From positions 1,488,001 through 1,552,000 of the forward strand of contig RCSZ01000004.1 in the NCBI GenBank assembly GCA_014898425.1: a DNA stretch of 64,000 nucleotides, written 5' to 3'. Positions 49,186 through 59,333 of this stretch are shown piece after piece (position 1 is the first letter of the stretch; each line of letters starts with the position of its first letter). The notes under the pieces are model-generated. The model saw only the letters and a list, made by a program, of their open reading frames with translations, had not been told where the DNA came from and did not search any database. This stretch comes from Botryotinia globosa. Lineage: Eukaryota > Ascomycota > Leotiomycetes > Helotiales > Sclerotiniaceae. Both the position numbers and the translations under genes were made by a program.

Positions 49186-50639
49186 TCTTTTATTTTGATA
49201 AATTTATAATAAATTTGATTAACAAATTATAAAACTATAGATTAATAATTTACTCTTTTGAAGCAGATTAATATTATCATAGAATCTATAGTGATATCAA
49301 GAACGGATTATTTCAATGAATTTAGTGTGGATTTTACATCCAAACTAGCCCTAAAGTCCCTTTGAAGGGGACATTCGGTGTCTTTGACTTTGCTCGAAGC
49401 GTGTTTCGCAATCATCCGAACAATTAAAACGAACAAAATATCTGACTACATAAGGATAGGTATCACCAGACGCTTCGGGTACAGCCTCCGCGCACATGGT
49501 CTTCCGCAAGAGAATTGAGTTGTTGCTCAGTGATCACTTACTGATCACTGATCAGTCCCAAAAAAGGGTCCCAAATATGTGAGTCGACGCCGACCATGAT
49601 CAGAACCAGGATTGCGGCGACTGAGAATCAGTATCCGGCCGTGATAAACTATGAAAGTGGAAGCTCGGAACGGGTAGACAATTCCTAGAAGGATTTGATT
49701 CTCAGTCTTAAGAACAGTAAATCCCCGGAAATTCATATGAATGACGAGGGATCATGAAGCTGTAATGATAAGCTGAACCCAATGAAATGTTCTGGGGGGT
49801 CTTTTTGAAGAATCATGAAAAAGTTTCCAGATAAAAATTCGGTGTAGGATGTTTCAAAGTTCTGGAAAGTTTCTCAAGTCTTCGTGGAATCAAAGTTATT
49901 GCAGTGTTGCCACAAATTGAATTAAAAGGCATGAACGCTTGTCCCGATCCAGGCGAAAGATCCCCATGAAAACATGTCACACCATTCTTACTCTAATCGT
50001 CGCTTTTCAACAAGCGAAGCGACTCTTATAGCAAACTATTATTAAGATCTATACGTCAAAGAGGAATAACTTATAATGTAAATCTAAAATCTATAGAAAA
50101 CTTGAAGGTTGATTATAGATTGATTCTAATTACTTTATACCTTACCTATTCTATACTCTTTGAAAATAAAATGAATATTTATTTTTAAAAAGTATAAAAT
50201 AGATTTAGATTAGGTCTTTATATAAATGTTTATAATGGATTATTATCTAAATCTCTAAAGAGAGAAGGAAACCTCTAAATAACATCAAACTATATGTCTT
50301 ATATAGTACTAGAGTATAGATAATAACCCGTCATCTAAATCACGCTAAAAATAAGCGATTCATAATATTTTATATATTACTTTATTAATATTCATAATAA
50401 TTTTTTAAATTGAAATTTCTTATATTTATTATAAATGTAATAATAACTTATAAAAGTGCTTCAAAATCAACCTATTTTATTAATAAATTATAGAATTCCT
50501 AAATTATTATCTTTCGAATCCGTATAATATAATCAATAAAAATAATCAAAAATAAACCATTATTATTTTTGAAATCTGTTATCAAAATTAAATAGAATTA
50601 TATCAATGTAAATTACAGATTAATATTCGATTGTATTAA

Positions 50640-51006
50640 GAGCTCATTCGTATCAATTTTTTTAGGTAATGTTAATAACAAATATAATATAATAGGTATA
50701 AACTACAATACTAATATAATCAATAAAATTATCTATAATTTTGGTATTAATAAAATGAGTTTATTGAATGCTAATATTGAATTATAAAAAGCTATAAAAT
50801 ATTAATCAATAAATTTGAAAATTTGTATAATAATTTTGTTAAATCTATAATAAAACTTCGATTAGTATTTATAAATGTATTTATATTCTACATTCTATAG
50901 ACTTACAAATATAATTCTATATTAATAAAATATAAGCTAAATTATTAATCAACGAATCTCTAAATCATTTGGGCGACAAAATAAAAAAAACGATTCGAAC
51001 GAGCCC
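50640..51006. mobile_element. MITE family D, PIF/Harbinger-like (TAA target)
   Basis: A 367-bp AT-rich block with imperfect inverted ends: GAGCTCATTCGTATCA followed by T7 on the left, and the complement of the right end reads GGGCTCGTTCGAATCG followed by T8 (about 20 of 25 positions match). TAA is present directly outside both ends (50637-50639 and 51007-51009), the 3-bp target typical of PIF/Harbinger elements. No coding capacity. Confidence 0.65.
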
Positions 51007-51309
51007 TAAAGTTTGTTGATTTTAATAGTGCGTTTTGATATAATTTAAGTGATCGGCCACCGTCTGTGCAGAGTGACTGTATCTGCCATTCCGTTTTATC
51101 GAACTCTCTCCCGTTAAGCATGTCAATCAGAGTACAACCAGCCCTCTCTTGTGTACTCGCTCCACGCTCGTCGCTCTATAGATCTTCTCCATAAGTATGC
51201 TTGGAACTGACTTCTCTTGAGATTCTCCACATTCATGTTTTCTTTCTGATCCACTTCATTCTATACCGCTGCTACTGGTAGTAGCGTCTTTGCCAAAGTG
51301 CAGAACATC

Positions 51310-52680
51310 ATGTCAAATTCGACGAATCTCTCGCCGGCTTACTTGGCGGAGGATAAGTCTTCTCACCTTGTTATTACGAATAGTATCTTCTTCGTACTTG
51401 CGACCATCACTGTGCTTCTGAGATTTGTCGCCAGGAAGTTGAAGAACACTTCGTGGGGAGTAGACGATTATTTGATTGCTCTAGCTCTTGTATGTTAGTT
51501 TCGTTGCCCCCCCCCCTTTTTGAAGTGTCGAATCTTTTCTCGTGTGATTGATAGAGTCAAACATTCTCCAACAATTCCTCTCGCAAAAGAAGAGGGAAAA
51601 GGTCAGAACCAAGCGCTGATTATGTTGCTAGATTTGGGTAACCGGGATATATATAACCAGCATAATTTGTGAGTTCACCTCCTGAAGTTTTGGCAAATTA
51701 GAAAAGTCGTAGAACAAGATGCTAACCTGCATCTGGTATAAGCTGTCAAAGCTGGCATAGGTCATCATAAAGAAGTGGTGGCAGAGCACAAAGTAGAAGA
51801 GATATTACACCTAATCTACATTATGCAACTCTTTTATATTCTGTCGCCCGCCACTATTAAGCTTTCAATCCTTTTCCTGTACATGCGCATTTTTGTTGGC
51901 GAGCGATTCATTCGCATTGTGTACGCACACATAATTGTGATATCACTTTGGGTCACTATTATGTTCTTTATGGCTGTGTTTAGCTGTGAGCCTATCAGTG
52001 CATTTTGGACGAATGAGGGTAAATGCTTCAACTTCAAAGGTTTTACAATTGGGTATGCGGTTGTGAATATCCTGACGGATGCATCGATTTGGATATTGCC
52101 TTGGCCAAAAATCTGGAAGCTGCACTTACCTGTTGGCCAAAAAATGGCACTCATATTGATATTCACGCTGGGTCTTTTGTGAGTACTCTCGCCAACATTA
52201 AAGATCCTTAAATTGATATAAGATAGTGGAATAGCATCTGCCTTGGCGCGCCTGGTATCTGCAATGCCTCTCATTGGCTCTCCGGACCCAACTTGGGACT
52301 ATACGACTGGCCAGATTTGGACCTTCATTGAGCCCGTGGTTGGGATTATGTGCGCTTGCCTTCCCACTACTCGTGTTGTTTTACTTGCTGTTATTCCCGC
52401 ATCCTGGCGTTCAGTATTTTCTCTACATTCAAGCCCATCTAAAATTGCTACGAGCGGCCGTGGAACTGGAGACTGGCCACTCACTGCAAAATACAACGAA
52501 ATTCAAATCAAGAGTCAAACAGGAACATCGAAGAAGGATCATAGTCACGCAGGAAGTGAAGATGCTCTAGAGTTGAGAGATGTAAAAGAATTCGGACAAC
52601 AGGAATTTGGAGATAGAATTATGGTGAAGCAAGAATATGTGGTCGAGGGAGAGAGCGTGAGAGCAACTGAGAGCGTATAG
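51310..52680 (+). CDS. Rhodopsin-domain (PTH11-like) seven-helix membrane protein
   Basis: Four exons (51310-51489, 51632-51668, 51743-52178, 52227-52680) give 368 residues. ATG at 51310 is used; there is no upstream in-frame ATG. The sequence shows the fungal rhodopsin-like integral membrane domain: SHLVITNSIFFVLATITVLL RF as TM1, WGVDDYLIALAL (the conserved xDDYL/I block) as TM2, VKAGIGHHKEV, ILSPATIKLSILFLYMRIF, CEPISAFW, GYAVVNILTDASIWILPWP (the conserved DxxIxxLP type helix), KMALILIFTLGLFGIASALAR and WTFIEPVVGIMCACLPTTR. The tail is soluble and charged. A 37-nt exon is required to bridge TM2 and TM3; I placed it from frame and splice signals, so it is less certain. Relatives sense surface cues in plant-interacting fungi, but no ligand can be inferred. 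Confidence 0.8.
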
Positions 52681-54182
52681 CACTTCAGTGCTCTACTCTG
52701 AAGGAAAATATAAGCAGGGACTTTATTTTCAACGCTACTAAGACGAATAAGGATACTAGGTATTTTCCTAAAAGGTTGGGAATCCTTCGAATGGAGTGTC
52801 ACTTTTGAAACTCTGATACACTGATGTGTTCTTGACACAGAAGGACTGCCTTCCGCTGTGTGTGGAGGCAATAGCGCACTCCGCCCCTTCTACTATGGCT
52901 TTTAATACACTGTATTCATAAAATCGGATGTAATTGAGCTACAGCAGAATTTCAGTGAAACACGGCGCGTTTCTTGAAAATGCGAGCAGGGCTCCAATAG
53001 TCTGTTAAGTAATCCAATTTATAATACAATCTGAGAGCGGCAATCATGAAGGAGCTTGCTAAGGTGTACATGTATGATCTTGAGTTAGAAAATCGCAATC
53101 TGGAAGCGGTACAGGCTGGCAGTCAAGGATAACTGAGGGTGTCGTAGTATAGTTGATTTTAAAATGGTTCATAAATTAGTGAATCAATGAAATCTTTCCT
53201 CCCCAGGTTGAATTATCCTTTATCGCACACAGAGACATTTCCTTGATATTTGTCAATGCTCCCACATTGTTCACTCACTGCTTTAGTAGCAAATTGAAGT
53301 CCAGAGCAAAAATCGGTCCACATAACGGTTGGATGTTGATTTTGTGTAAACGGAAATTTCGTGGTTGATTCTCGAATTTTGGAGATGCCGAACAGGTCCT
53401 GCTACAGGGAAGATCATTCCCCTACGTCTCCAATCGAGTGATTCACATAGGTCTTCCTTTTTCATATAAAAACATGATAAGTTTTCGCTGCGATCACTTG
53501 GTGTCGTTGAGCAAGCATCTTAGTGGTCTGAAAGCTTCCGATGGCCAGAACATTATTGTAAAACTACTCAAGCTTATGGAACCTATGATTCTTGACACAT
53601 TCAACAGCACGGCAAAGCTCTTAAGCTGCTGTCAAGCTAAAAGCTTGATGGTCTTGAGTTCACAGGTTGATTGATCGTATCTTCCAACACCACAATTTTT
53701 TCATTGCTAGGAGTTAGAACGAACACTTGCCATCAAACAATTTGCTGTATAGAAAGTAGTGCTCTTCTATTTTCATTCCACAGTTTCCACAGTTTGAGAA
53801 TTTGCGCTCGATGTGCTAGATGTGGAAGCAGTGATGAAGATAAATACTTTTGGATCGATAAAATTGAAAAGTTAGATTGAAGCCAGTACGCCGCTCGAGG
53901 ACTAGTGCTGGATTACGGTGAAGATTCTTACACGTTTGGAACAAAAATCTGAAAATGCTTGTATAGAGTGATGCAATCAAGCTTCTTACAGTCCAAACTA
54001 TGTTCACCATGTCATTTTTCGGTCTGTATCTCAAACTACGCTCTCTTCGCACTTCAAATTACCGCATGACATAGGCACACCCACGATTTTTTTAAAAAAA
54101 ACCTGGAACCGAAGTAAAATTACATGTCCAAATCAAAGATACAAACTTCCAAAAATCTGCACTAAACCATCATCTCATCGTT
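52681..54182. other. Intergenic region
   Basis: About 1.5 kb with no recognisable gene. Open frames near 53283-53465 and 53438-53880 have no domain or splice support. Confidence 0.45.
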
Positions 54183-54686
54183 ATGGCTCGCTCAATACCG
54201 TCTTACCGGATGTTTTTTGCTGGCTGTGTTGTCACCGGTGCGTTAATATGTCTTTGGAAAATAAGCCTCAGAAGCCGCTACCTCGACAGCCGGACCACGG
54301 TATTTGATCCCAACACAGGCACACAGCATATCGCCACGTACTCTGATAACTCTAAACTTCAATTTCCCATCTCCAAGTTCATATCTACATCCACTCACGT
54401 CTGAATTGTCACTGTACTTCTGAATGAATATGATTAGTGGTGTGACTACCATGAATGGGCGCAAGAGCATGTGAGATGTAATTTTGAAGAATCTGGGTGG
54501 AATGATAGGTTAAAATTTGGATACGAAATTGAAGGTGCCTCTTCTTTGGGAGATGTTTTGATTTTATTGGACGGCGCTATAACGGCGTACCAACATCATA
54601 TGCCTACGGACGAGGACGAGTTTTTGCTTACTCTCCGGAAAGTCGGAAGAGTCAGAATAGACGTGACTGTAAAAGATAGACCTTGA
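54183..54686 (+). CDS. Small N-terminally anchored protein, unknown
   Basis: Model of two exons, 54183-54398 and 54438-54686, giving 154 residues. The start MARSIPSYRMFFAGCVVTG continues into a hydrophobic segment (ALICLWKI) that could be a signal anchor. The second exon reads WCDYHEWAQEHVRCNFEESG then a globular-looking segment (GASSLGDVLILLDGAITAYQ) to the stop. The intron would be only 39 nt (GTCTGA..GATTAG), with a non-consensus donor. The frame is kept and the second exon is open upstream to the acceptor, which supports the join. I recognise no family, and the gene may be species-restricted. Confidence 0.45.
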
Positions 54687-55050
54687 CGGTTTATATGTTT
54701 GGCGCTATGATTGAATTTGGGGGTCATGGATAATGTATAATGTATAGAAGCATAAATGGAACAATAAGCCACACTAATTCTCAATATCTCTGTTTTAAAA
54801 TAAAAGTGCCAAAGGCAGGATTCTAGTAATTTTAATTTCGAAAAAAAGAGTCTGATTTTCCTAAAATACAGTCATCTTTATACTCATATCCAATGACTCC
54901 CAGAAGCCCCTCGAATGTTGAATATACACTTCAAGTCTTCAAATCCAAAATGACAATACATGAAAAAGATCTCCACATCCATTTTTGAGTAACCCAGCTT
55001 GTAATCACCAGACAAGTCACCACCCCACAAAAATAAAAAATAAGAATACA
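54687..55050. other. Convergent intergenic region
   Basis: 3' flanks of the small anchored protein gene (+) and the secreted protein gene (-). AT-rich, nothing recognised. Confidence 0.5.
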
Positions 55051-55859
55051 CTAAGAGAAGGTAACAGACACCTTTCCACCATTGTTGAACCCTTGGCAAC
55101 CACCTGATGGCTGACCGCTAGCAAGCCCGTACGTAGCACCAGTCTGGCTTCCAGCAGCACAGTTGATCAACGAATAAGTACCTGCATTTCCGCACGTATT
55201 CCCGCTCTTACAAGTAAAGACACACTTGGACATACTGGAGGTGCAACTGCCGACTTTGATGGTCATGGCGTTTCCACCCATGTTGACTTCGCGAGAGACG
55301 TCTACTGTAGCATAGGCACCGGTTGTGAATTCTCCCCAAGTATTAAAAACTTGGCCATACTGGCTCAGAGTAGTCTTTTGATTATAAAGACCAGCCCATC
55401 CGCCGGATACACCATTTGCCATGGAGATTGTAACGGATTGACCAGCGCCCAATGAATAAGAGACTTGAGGCTTTCGCGCGTTCATGAAGGAGCTTTGATA
55501 ATCCCCTGAAGCTTGTGTCCAGATGATTACAGTGACCGGTGCGGCTGCACTGTTTTTGAAAACAAATATGTTGGGTCCCTGAGTTCCGATCCAGACTGCA
55601 CCATTGGCAGCCTTCGCGTTTGTTCCCATGCCGGCCATCCCGATGGTCGACATATGTTTGCAATCTGCGGCGGTGAGACCAGCGACAGGACTGTCACAAG
55701 AGAACCCTCGCTTCTCGAGAGTGACCTCACTAGATGTTGATGTTAGGAAAACCAGGATGGAGGGAATAGACGTGGTACTAACCCTGGAACTGCGGGGGCA
55801 GCTAGAGCAAGGGAGAGCAAGCTCATCCCCGTGACGATACTGGAAATAGAAAACAACAT
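55051..55859 (-). CDS. Secreted cysteine-rich effector-like protein
   Basis: Two exons, 55783-55859 and 55051-55729 (intron GTTAGT..ATCTAG), encode 251 residues. The first exon supplies a clear signal peptide (MLFSISSIVTGMSLLSLALA). A short propeptide ends in Lys-Arg (VTLEKR, residues about 28-33), a Kex2 site, so the mature protein would start at GFSCDSPVAG. The body contains SYSLGAGQSVTISMANGVSG, GGWAGLYNQKTTLS, NTWGEFTTGAYATVDVSREV and a C-terminal cysteine-rich part (SMSKCVFTCKSGNTCGN). The GGWAGLY..TWGEF..VDVSREVNM pattern is shared with fungal secreted proteins annotated as effector 5. The function is unknown; a role at the plant surface or in the cell wall is inference. The frame upstream of the start also stays open, but gives no signal peptide. 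Confidence 0.8.
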
Positions 55860-57103
55860 TGTGGTAAATTTGTTGGAATAGCTGATATGTGAATCTTAAG
55901 TTGCGAGTTGTGACTTGAAAGAAGTGGAGTATAATGTAAAGGAGTGACTTTTTAAATAAATATAATAAAAAACAAATATGACTGAGAACAGATCTGAAAA
56001 GGAGTGACAAAAATGAGTGACAAAGTATGAATGCAGAAGTTGTGGAAAAAATCCGAGTATCGTTTTAAGAAGATCCAGACGCAGACAGATAAAGCTGCTG
56101 GTGGCTGCTTAAGTATAATACTCGAAACCATTCGTACGGCGCTGCTGATAACTGGAATGCTCGGCCTGGGGGCAGGAATGCCACCTCCAACAACAAAGAA
56201 AATGAAATGTTCCTACAGTACGTAGGATAGGAGTACGGATACCACATCATGTTTGCGAAAAGTTCTAGAAACGGCTTCGTCCCTGTCAAACTCTATTAAA
56301 AGTGCACTCAAGTCCATTACTTCATGGGAGACTGTTTTCGAGTGTTACATCAGATCAAGGGCCTCAAGATGCTATTTCCGGCACGTGCATGCAAAGGGGG
56401 AGCATCAAGCGATATCATTTTGAGCTGTTTGATGCGATCAGCCAATGGAGTGAGAGTAAATTTGTCGTAAGGATGCAAGATGAGGAGAGCCTATGTCAGC
56501 ATCAACGAAATAATCTAATTTCCCGAGATCCTAATCGCGGGCTGTGTTCTGGCACGAAACAACCGAATATCACGATTTTGAGACCGGAATAAAATTGTTA
56601 CGCTGGATAGTATGATTATAGCAAATGTCAGCTCTTATTGCAGAAAACATACCATGGCTATGTTTTGTAGGAAGAAACATTTTTGCCGTCAACAACTGCT
56701 CCCACAATCGTTTATCATGTCGTCCTCTGTGACTGCCATGAAAACTTCTTGCTCGTCGATAGATATCCAAATCTGATTCTCTTGGCAGCCGCCGTCCGAC
56801 AGCAGTCCTCGAGTTTGGCCTTATTAGTGCGGGGATTTACCAGCCACCATTCAATCGCCCTCGATTTTGGCCTCATAGCGGGGTTTGCGTTTCAGCGACA
56901 CGTATATTGTCCATTTTCGAACATCTGCACGCGTCACCACGCAGTTTTCTCTGGCCACGATTGCAACTTTGGGCTAGTTGGAATGCGTGGTGGCTAAGTG
57001 AAGGATAAGGATAAGGATATAAAGCTGTTGTGTTGATACAACAATAACAGTTGGCCCATGCGCGTACGCTTTCCGAGCCATTCGGATAAAAAAGAGGCCG
57101 GCA
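55860..57103. other. Intergenic region 5' of the secreted protein gene
   Basis: The first 150 bp includes an AT-rich TTTAAATAAATATAATAAA stretch (about 55948-55970) suitable as a promoter core for the secreted protein gene. Open frames at 56302-56592 and 56683-56997 have no recognisable features. A direct GATAAGGATAAGGATAT motif lies near 57003-57018. Confidence 0.45.
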
Positions 57104-57473
57104 CAATAAAACTTGGCCATATCAAACTCGGATTTTAAACCAATCAAATCCAATATAAAAAAGATTTCGATATAAAAAATAGTAATTTAAATTTTCTAAT
57201 CAAAATCTATATCCGATCTCAATTCTAAATTTTAATATTTTCGAGAAAAAAAATTATATAATTGAGACGAATCAAATTTATTAATTAAAAAAAACTTATT
57301 TTAATTAGATTTATTATTAAAATTTATATGAGATTTATATAAAAAATATTTAATATGTTAATATATCCAAAAAAAAATCCAATATTCCTATATAAATTTT
57401 AAAATATATAAAAAAAAGTTTGGAATATCCAAGATTCTAGTATATCCCTATCCGATATAGCCAAGTTTTACTA
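57104..57473. mobile_element. MITE family B, copy 1 (inverted relative to copy 2)
   Basis: A 370-bp AT-rich block whose reverse complement aligns along its length with the element at 58620-58996. Shared blocks include AAACTTGGCTATATCGGA, TTTTTTTTCTCGAAAATATTAA and ATAAATTTGATT. Both ends carry the AAACTTGG..TAT repeat. The right end is followed by TA (57474-57475); the left flank is CA, probably a mutated TA. Confidence 0.8.
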
Positions 57474-58187
57474 TATCATCGACCATTCAAATGATCACTC
57501 ACATCTTTTGGTCAATTGAATTATGATTCAACGAAAAATGAATGGGTAATGCTGAGTATATAAAATTGATAGACAGCTTCTCATAAGTATTTTATCGTTA
57601 ATACTACTCAGACCTACACTCGATATCAAATTTGAGGGGAAGGGCCAAGTTGTGAGAGGTCAAACCCCTTTTCTTCTCCGAACAGCCGAAGTTGAACGTG
57701 ATGCCGTACACGTGATAACTATGGAAAAATGAGATTATGCTTCTTCAACAATAAAGAGCGCTATAACTTTAAACTTCCAAGTTACTTGATCACTTTCAGC
57801 CTCGACGCACTATTTGTTGACTTGATCGTCGAGCCAAATAATCTGGGATCTGACGGAGTCACGTAATATGTACTTCCACAACTTGGGCGGAACGATGTAA
57901 GAGGTCGACTGTGTGATTGGAAGTAGCAATCCGTTTTTAAGTTACTATTATTAGTTGAGGACTTATCGCAATCTACATGAATAGATTGGCAAAGAACCTT
58001 CCATATAGATGCACAATTTTTCCTCTCCTCTGTCCTGTGTAGAACCAACCCCAAGCTCATTTACATCATTCAATTATCACTCCTCGCAAATATGGATTTC
58101 AGCAGAACAATTCGAGTGTTTGGAGATGCCGAAGAAACTATCAAGGCTTTGAGACCTCTCATTTGATGTATTCTACTAAAACTAGTA
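57474..58187. other. Intergenic region between MITEs
   Basis: Non-AT-rich spacer of about 700 bp. A 92-codon minus-strand frame (57782-58060) has no recognisable features. Nothing else is visible. Confidence 0.4.
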
Positions 58188-58578
58188 CAGATGAACCTGA
58201 CTATAAGGGCCTAAAAATTTCAAGGCCTAAATGCTCATATAAAGAGGTTTCCCATATAAAAAATTCAGCCTTGTCATTTAGCCCCTTTTTAAACACTTAG
58301 TCTTGTTTTATGTTATGAGTCTTATTTGATGTTATTAGTCTTTCTAACTTTATTGAATTCGTCATATGAATTTATAGATTCATTATATAATAGGCTAAAA
58401 TTCGGACTATTACTACTAATTTTATAAAGGCATTAGGAAAATTATAACTATATGCCCTTACATAAAGGAATGCCTATTGAAGTCAATTTCATCATATAAA
58501 TTTTTAGGAGGTTGGAAAAAAATGTCTATATAAAGGGGATGCTCGTGTAATACGTGCCCGTATAGTCAGGTTCATCTG
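58188..58578. mobile_element. MITE family C (TA target, CAGATGAACCTGACTATA ends)
   Basis: A 391-bp AT-rich element. The left end CAGATGAACCTGACTATAAG and the complement of the right end CAGATGAACCTGACTATACG match in 22 of 23 positions. TA flanks both ends (58186-58187 and 58579-58580). The interior has repeated CATATAAAGG-like units in both orientations and no coding capacity. The TA target and CAG start fit Tc1/mariner-type non-autonomous elements. Confidence 0.9.
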
Positions 58579-58619
58579 TATGATGATATAGGATGCTGGG
58601 ATTTTAAACGAGGTATATA

Positions 58620-58996
58620 CAGAAAAACTTGGCTATATCGGACTGGGATATACCGGAATCTTGAATATACCAGACTTTTTTTCCATGTTTTATAAAATTT
58701 ATATAGAAATACCGGAATTTTAATGAAAATCAATATATCAGATTAAATTAATTAAATTCTAATATAAATTTTAATAGTAAATTTAACTAAATAAGCTTTT
58801 TTTCTGATTAATAAACTTGATTTGCTATAATCAAATGATTTTTTTTTCTCGAAAATATTAAGGTTTGGAATTGAAATCGAATAAAAAATTTGGTTAAGAA
58901 ACTTAAACTACTATTTAAAAAATCACATATCGGAATCTTCTTTATACTGGATTTAATTAGTCGAAAATCTCGGTCCGGTATAACCAAGTTTCTTTG
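58620..58996. mobile_element. MITE family B, copy 2
   Basis: A 377-bp AT-rich element with ends CAGAAAAACTTGGCTATATC and, on the complement, CAAAGAAACTTGGTTATACC, flanked by TA at 58618-58619 and 58997-58998. It aligns in reverse orientation with 57104-57473. Its right end is 30 bp before the 5S rRNA gene and its left end 40 bp after MITE family C. Confidence 0.85.
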
Positions 58997-59026
58997 TATG
59001 TATAACCACTCAGGCTGTTCCATGCC

Positions 59027-59145
59027 ACATACGACCATAGACTAAGGAGAATTGGGCATCCCGTCCGCTCTGCCATACACAAGCCTTAGATCGGTGGATT
59101 AGTAGTTGGGTGGGTGACCACCAGCGAATCCCTACTGTTGTATGT
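59027..59145 (+). rRNA. 5S ribosomal RNA (dispersed copy)
   Basis: 119 nt with all the hallmarks of ascomycete 5S rRNA: ACATACGACCATAG at the 5' end pairing with TGTTGTATGT at the 3' end, CATCCCGTCCGCTC in loop B/helix III, helix II ACTAAGG with CCTTAGA, and the conserved AGTAGTTGGGTGGGTGACCA with CCAGCGAATCCC. The variable parts of the helices keep compensating pairs, which argues for a functional copy. The internal control region of Pol III genes is intact. T5 and T7 runs follow directly. Ascomycetes often have scattered 5S genes. Confidence 0.92.
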
Positions 59146-59159
59146 TTTTGTCTTTTTTT
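59145..59159 (+). terminator. Pol III terminator of 5S rRNA
   Basis: T5 at the 3' end of the 5S gene and a T7 run a few bases later match RNA polymerase III termination. Confidence 0.75.
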
Positions 59160-59333
59160 GTCCAGATATCCTAGCGAACTACTTCCACAGTTGGGTGTGG
59201 AAAACCGAGGGGTGTGCCAGAACTCCAATGTTGATAATTAATTCCATCTTTTTCCAATTTTACTTCACACACAGACTCTCAGCGTCTAGACTCTATCACA
59301 CGATTTCGTTCCCTGGTTTAGAATTCAAGAACT

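Larger units (their letters stand above)
48261..51309. other. AT-rich intergenic island
   Basis: Three kilobases without genes, alternating ordinary-composition stretches (48261-48850, 49320-50030) with extremely AT-rich blocks (48850-49320, 50040-51010). The latter look like decayed or non-autonomous mobile DNA. One complete small element is recognisable at 50640-51006. An orphan element end, CATCCAAACTAGCCCTAAAG, lies at about 49339-49358. Confidence 0.5.

Noticed and set aside
56302..56997. Two plus-strand frames upstream of the secreted protein gene
   Set aside because: Both lack features, and no splice pair joins them into a sensible protein.
57782..58060. 92-codon frame between MITEs as a possible cargo gene
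   Set aside because: Lies outside all element boundaries and has no recognisable motif or start context.
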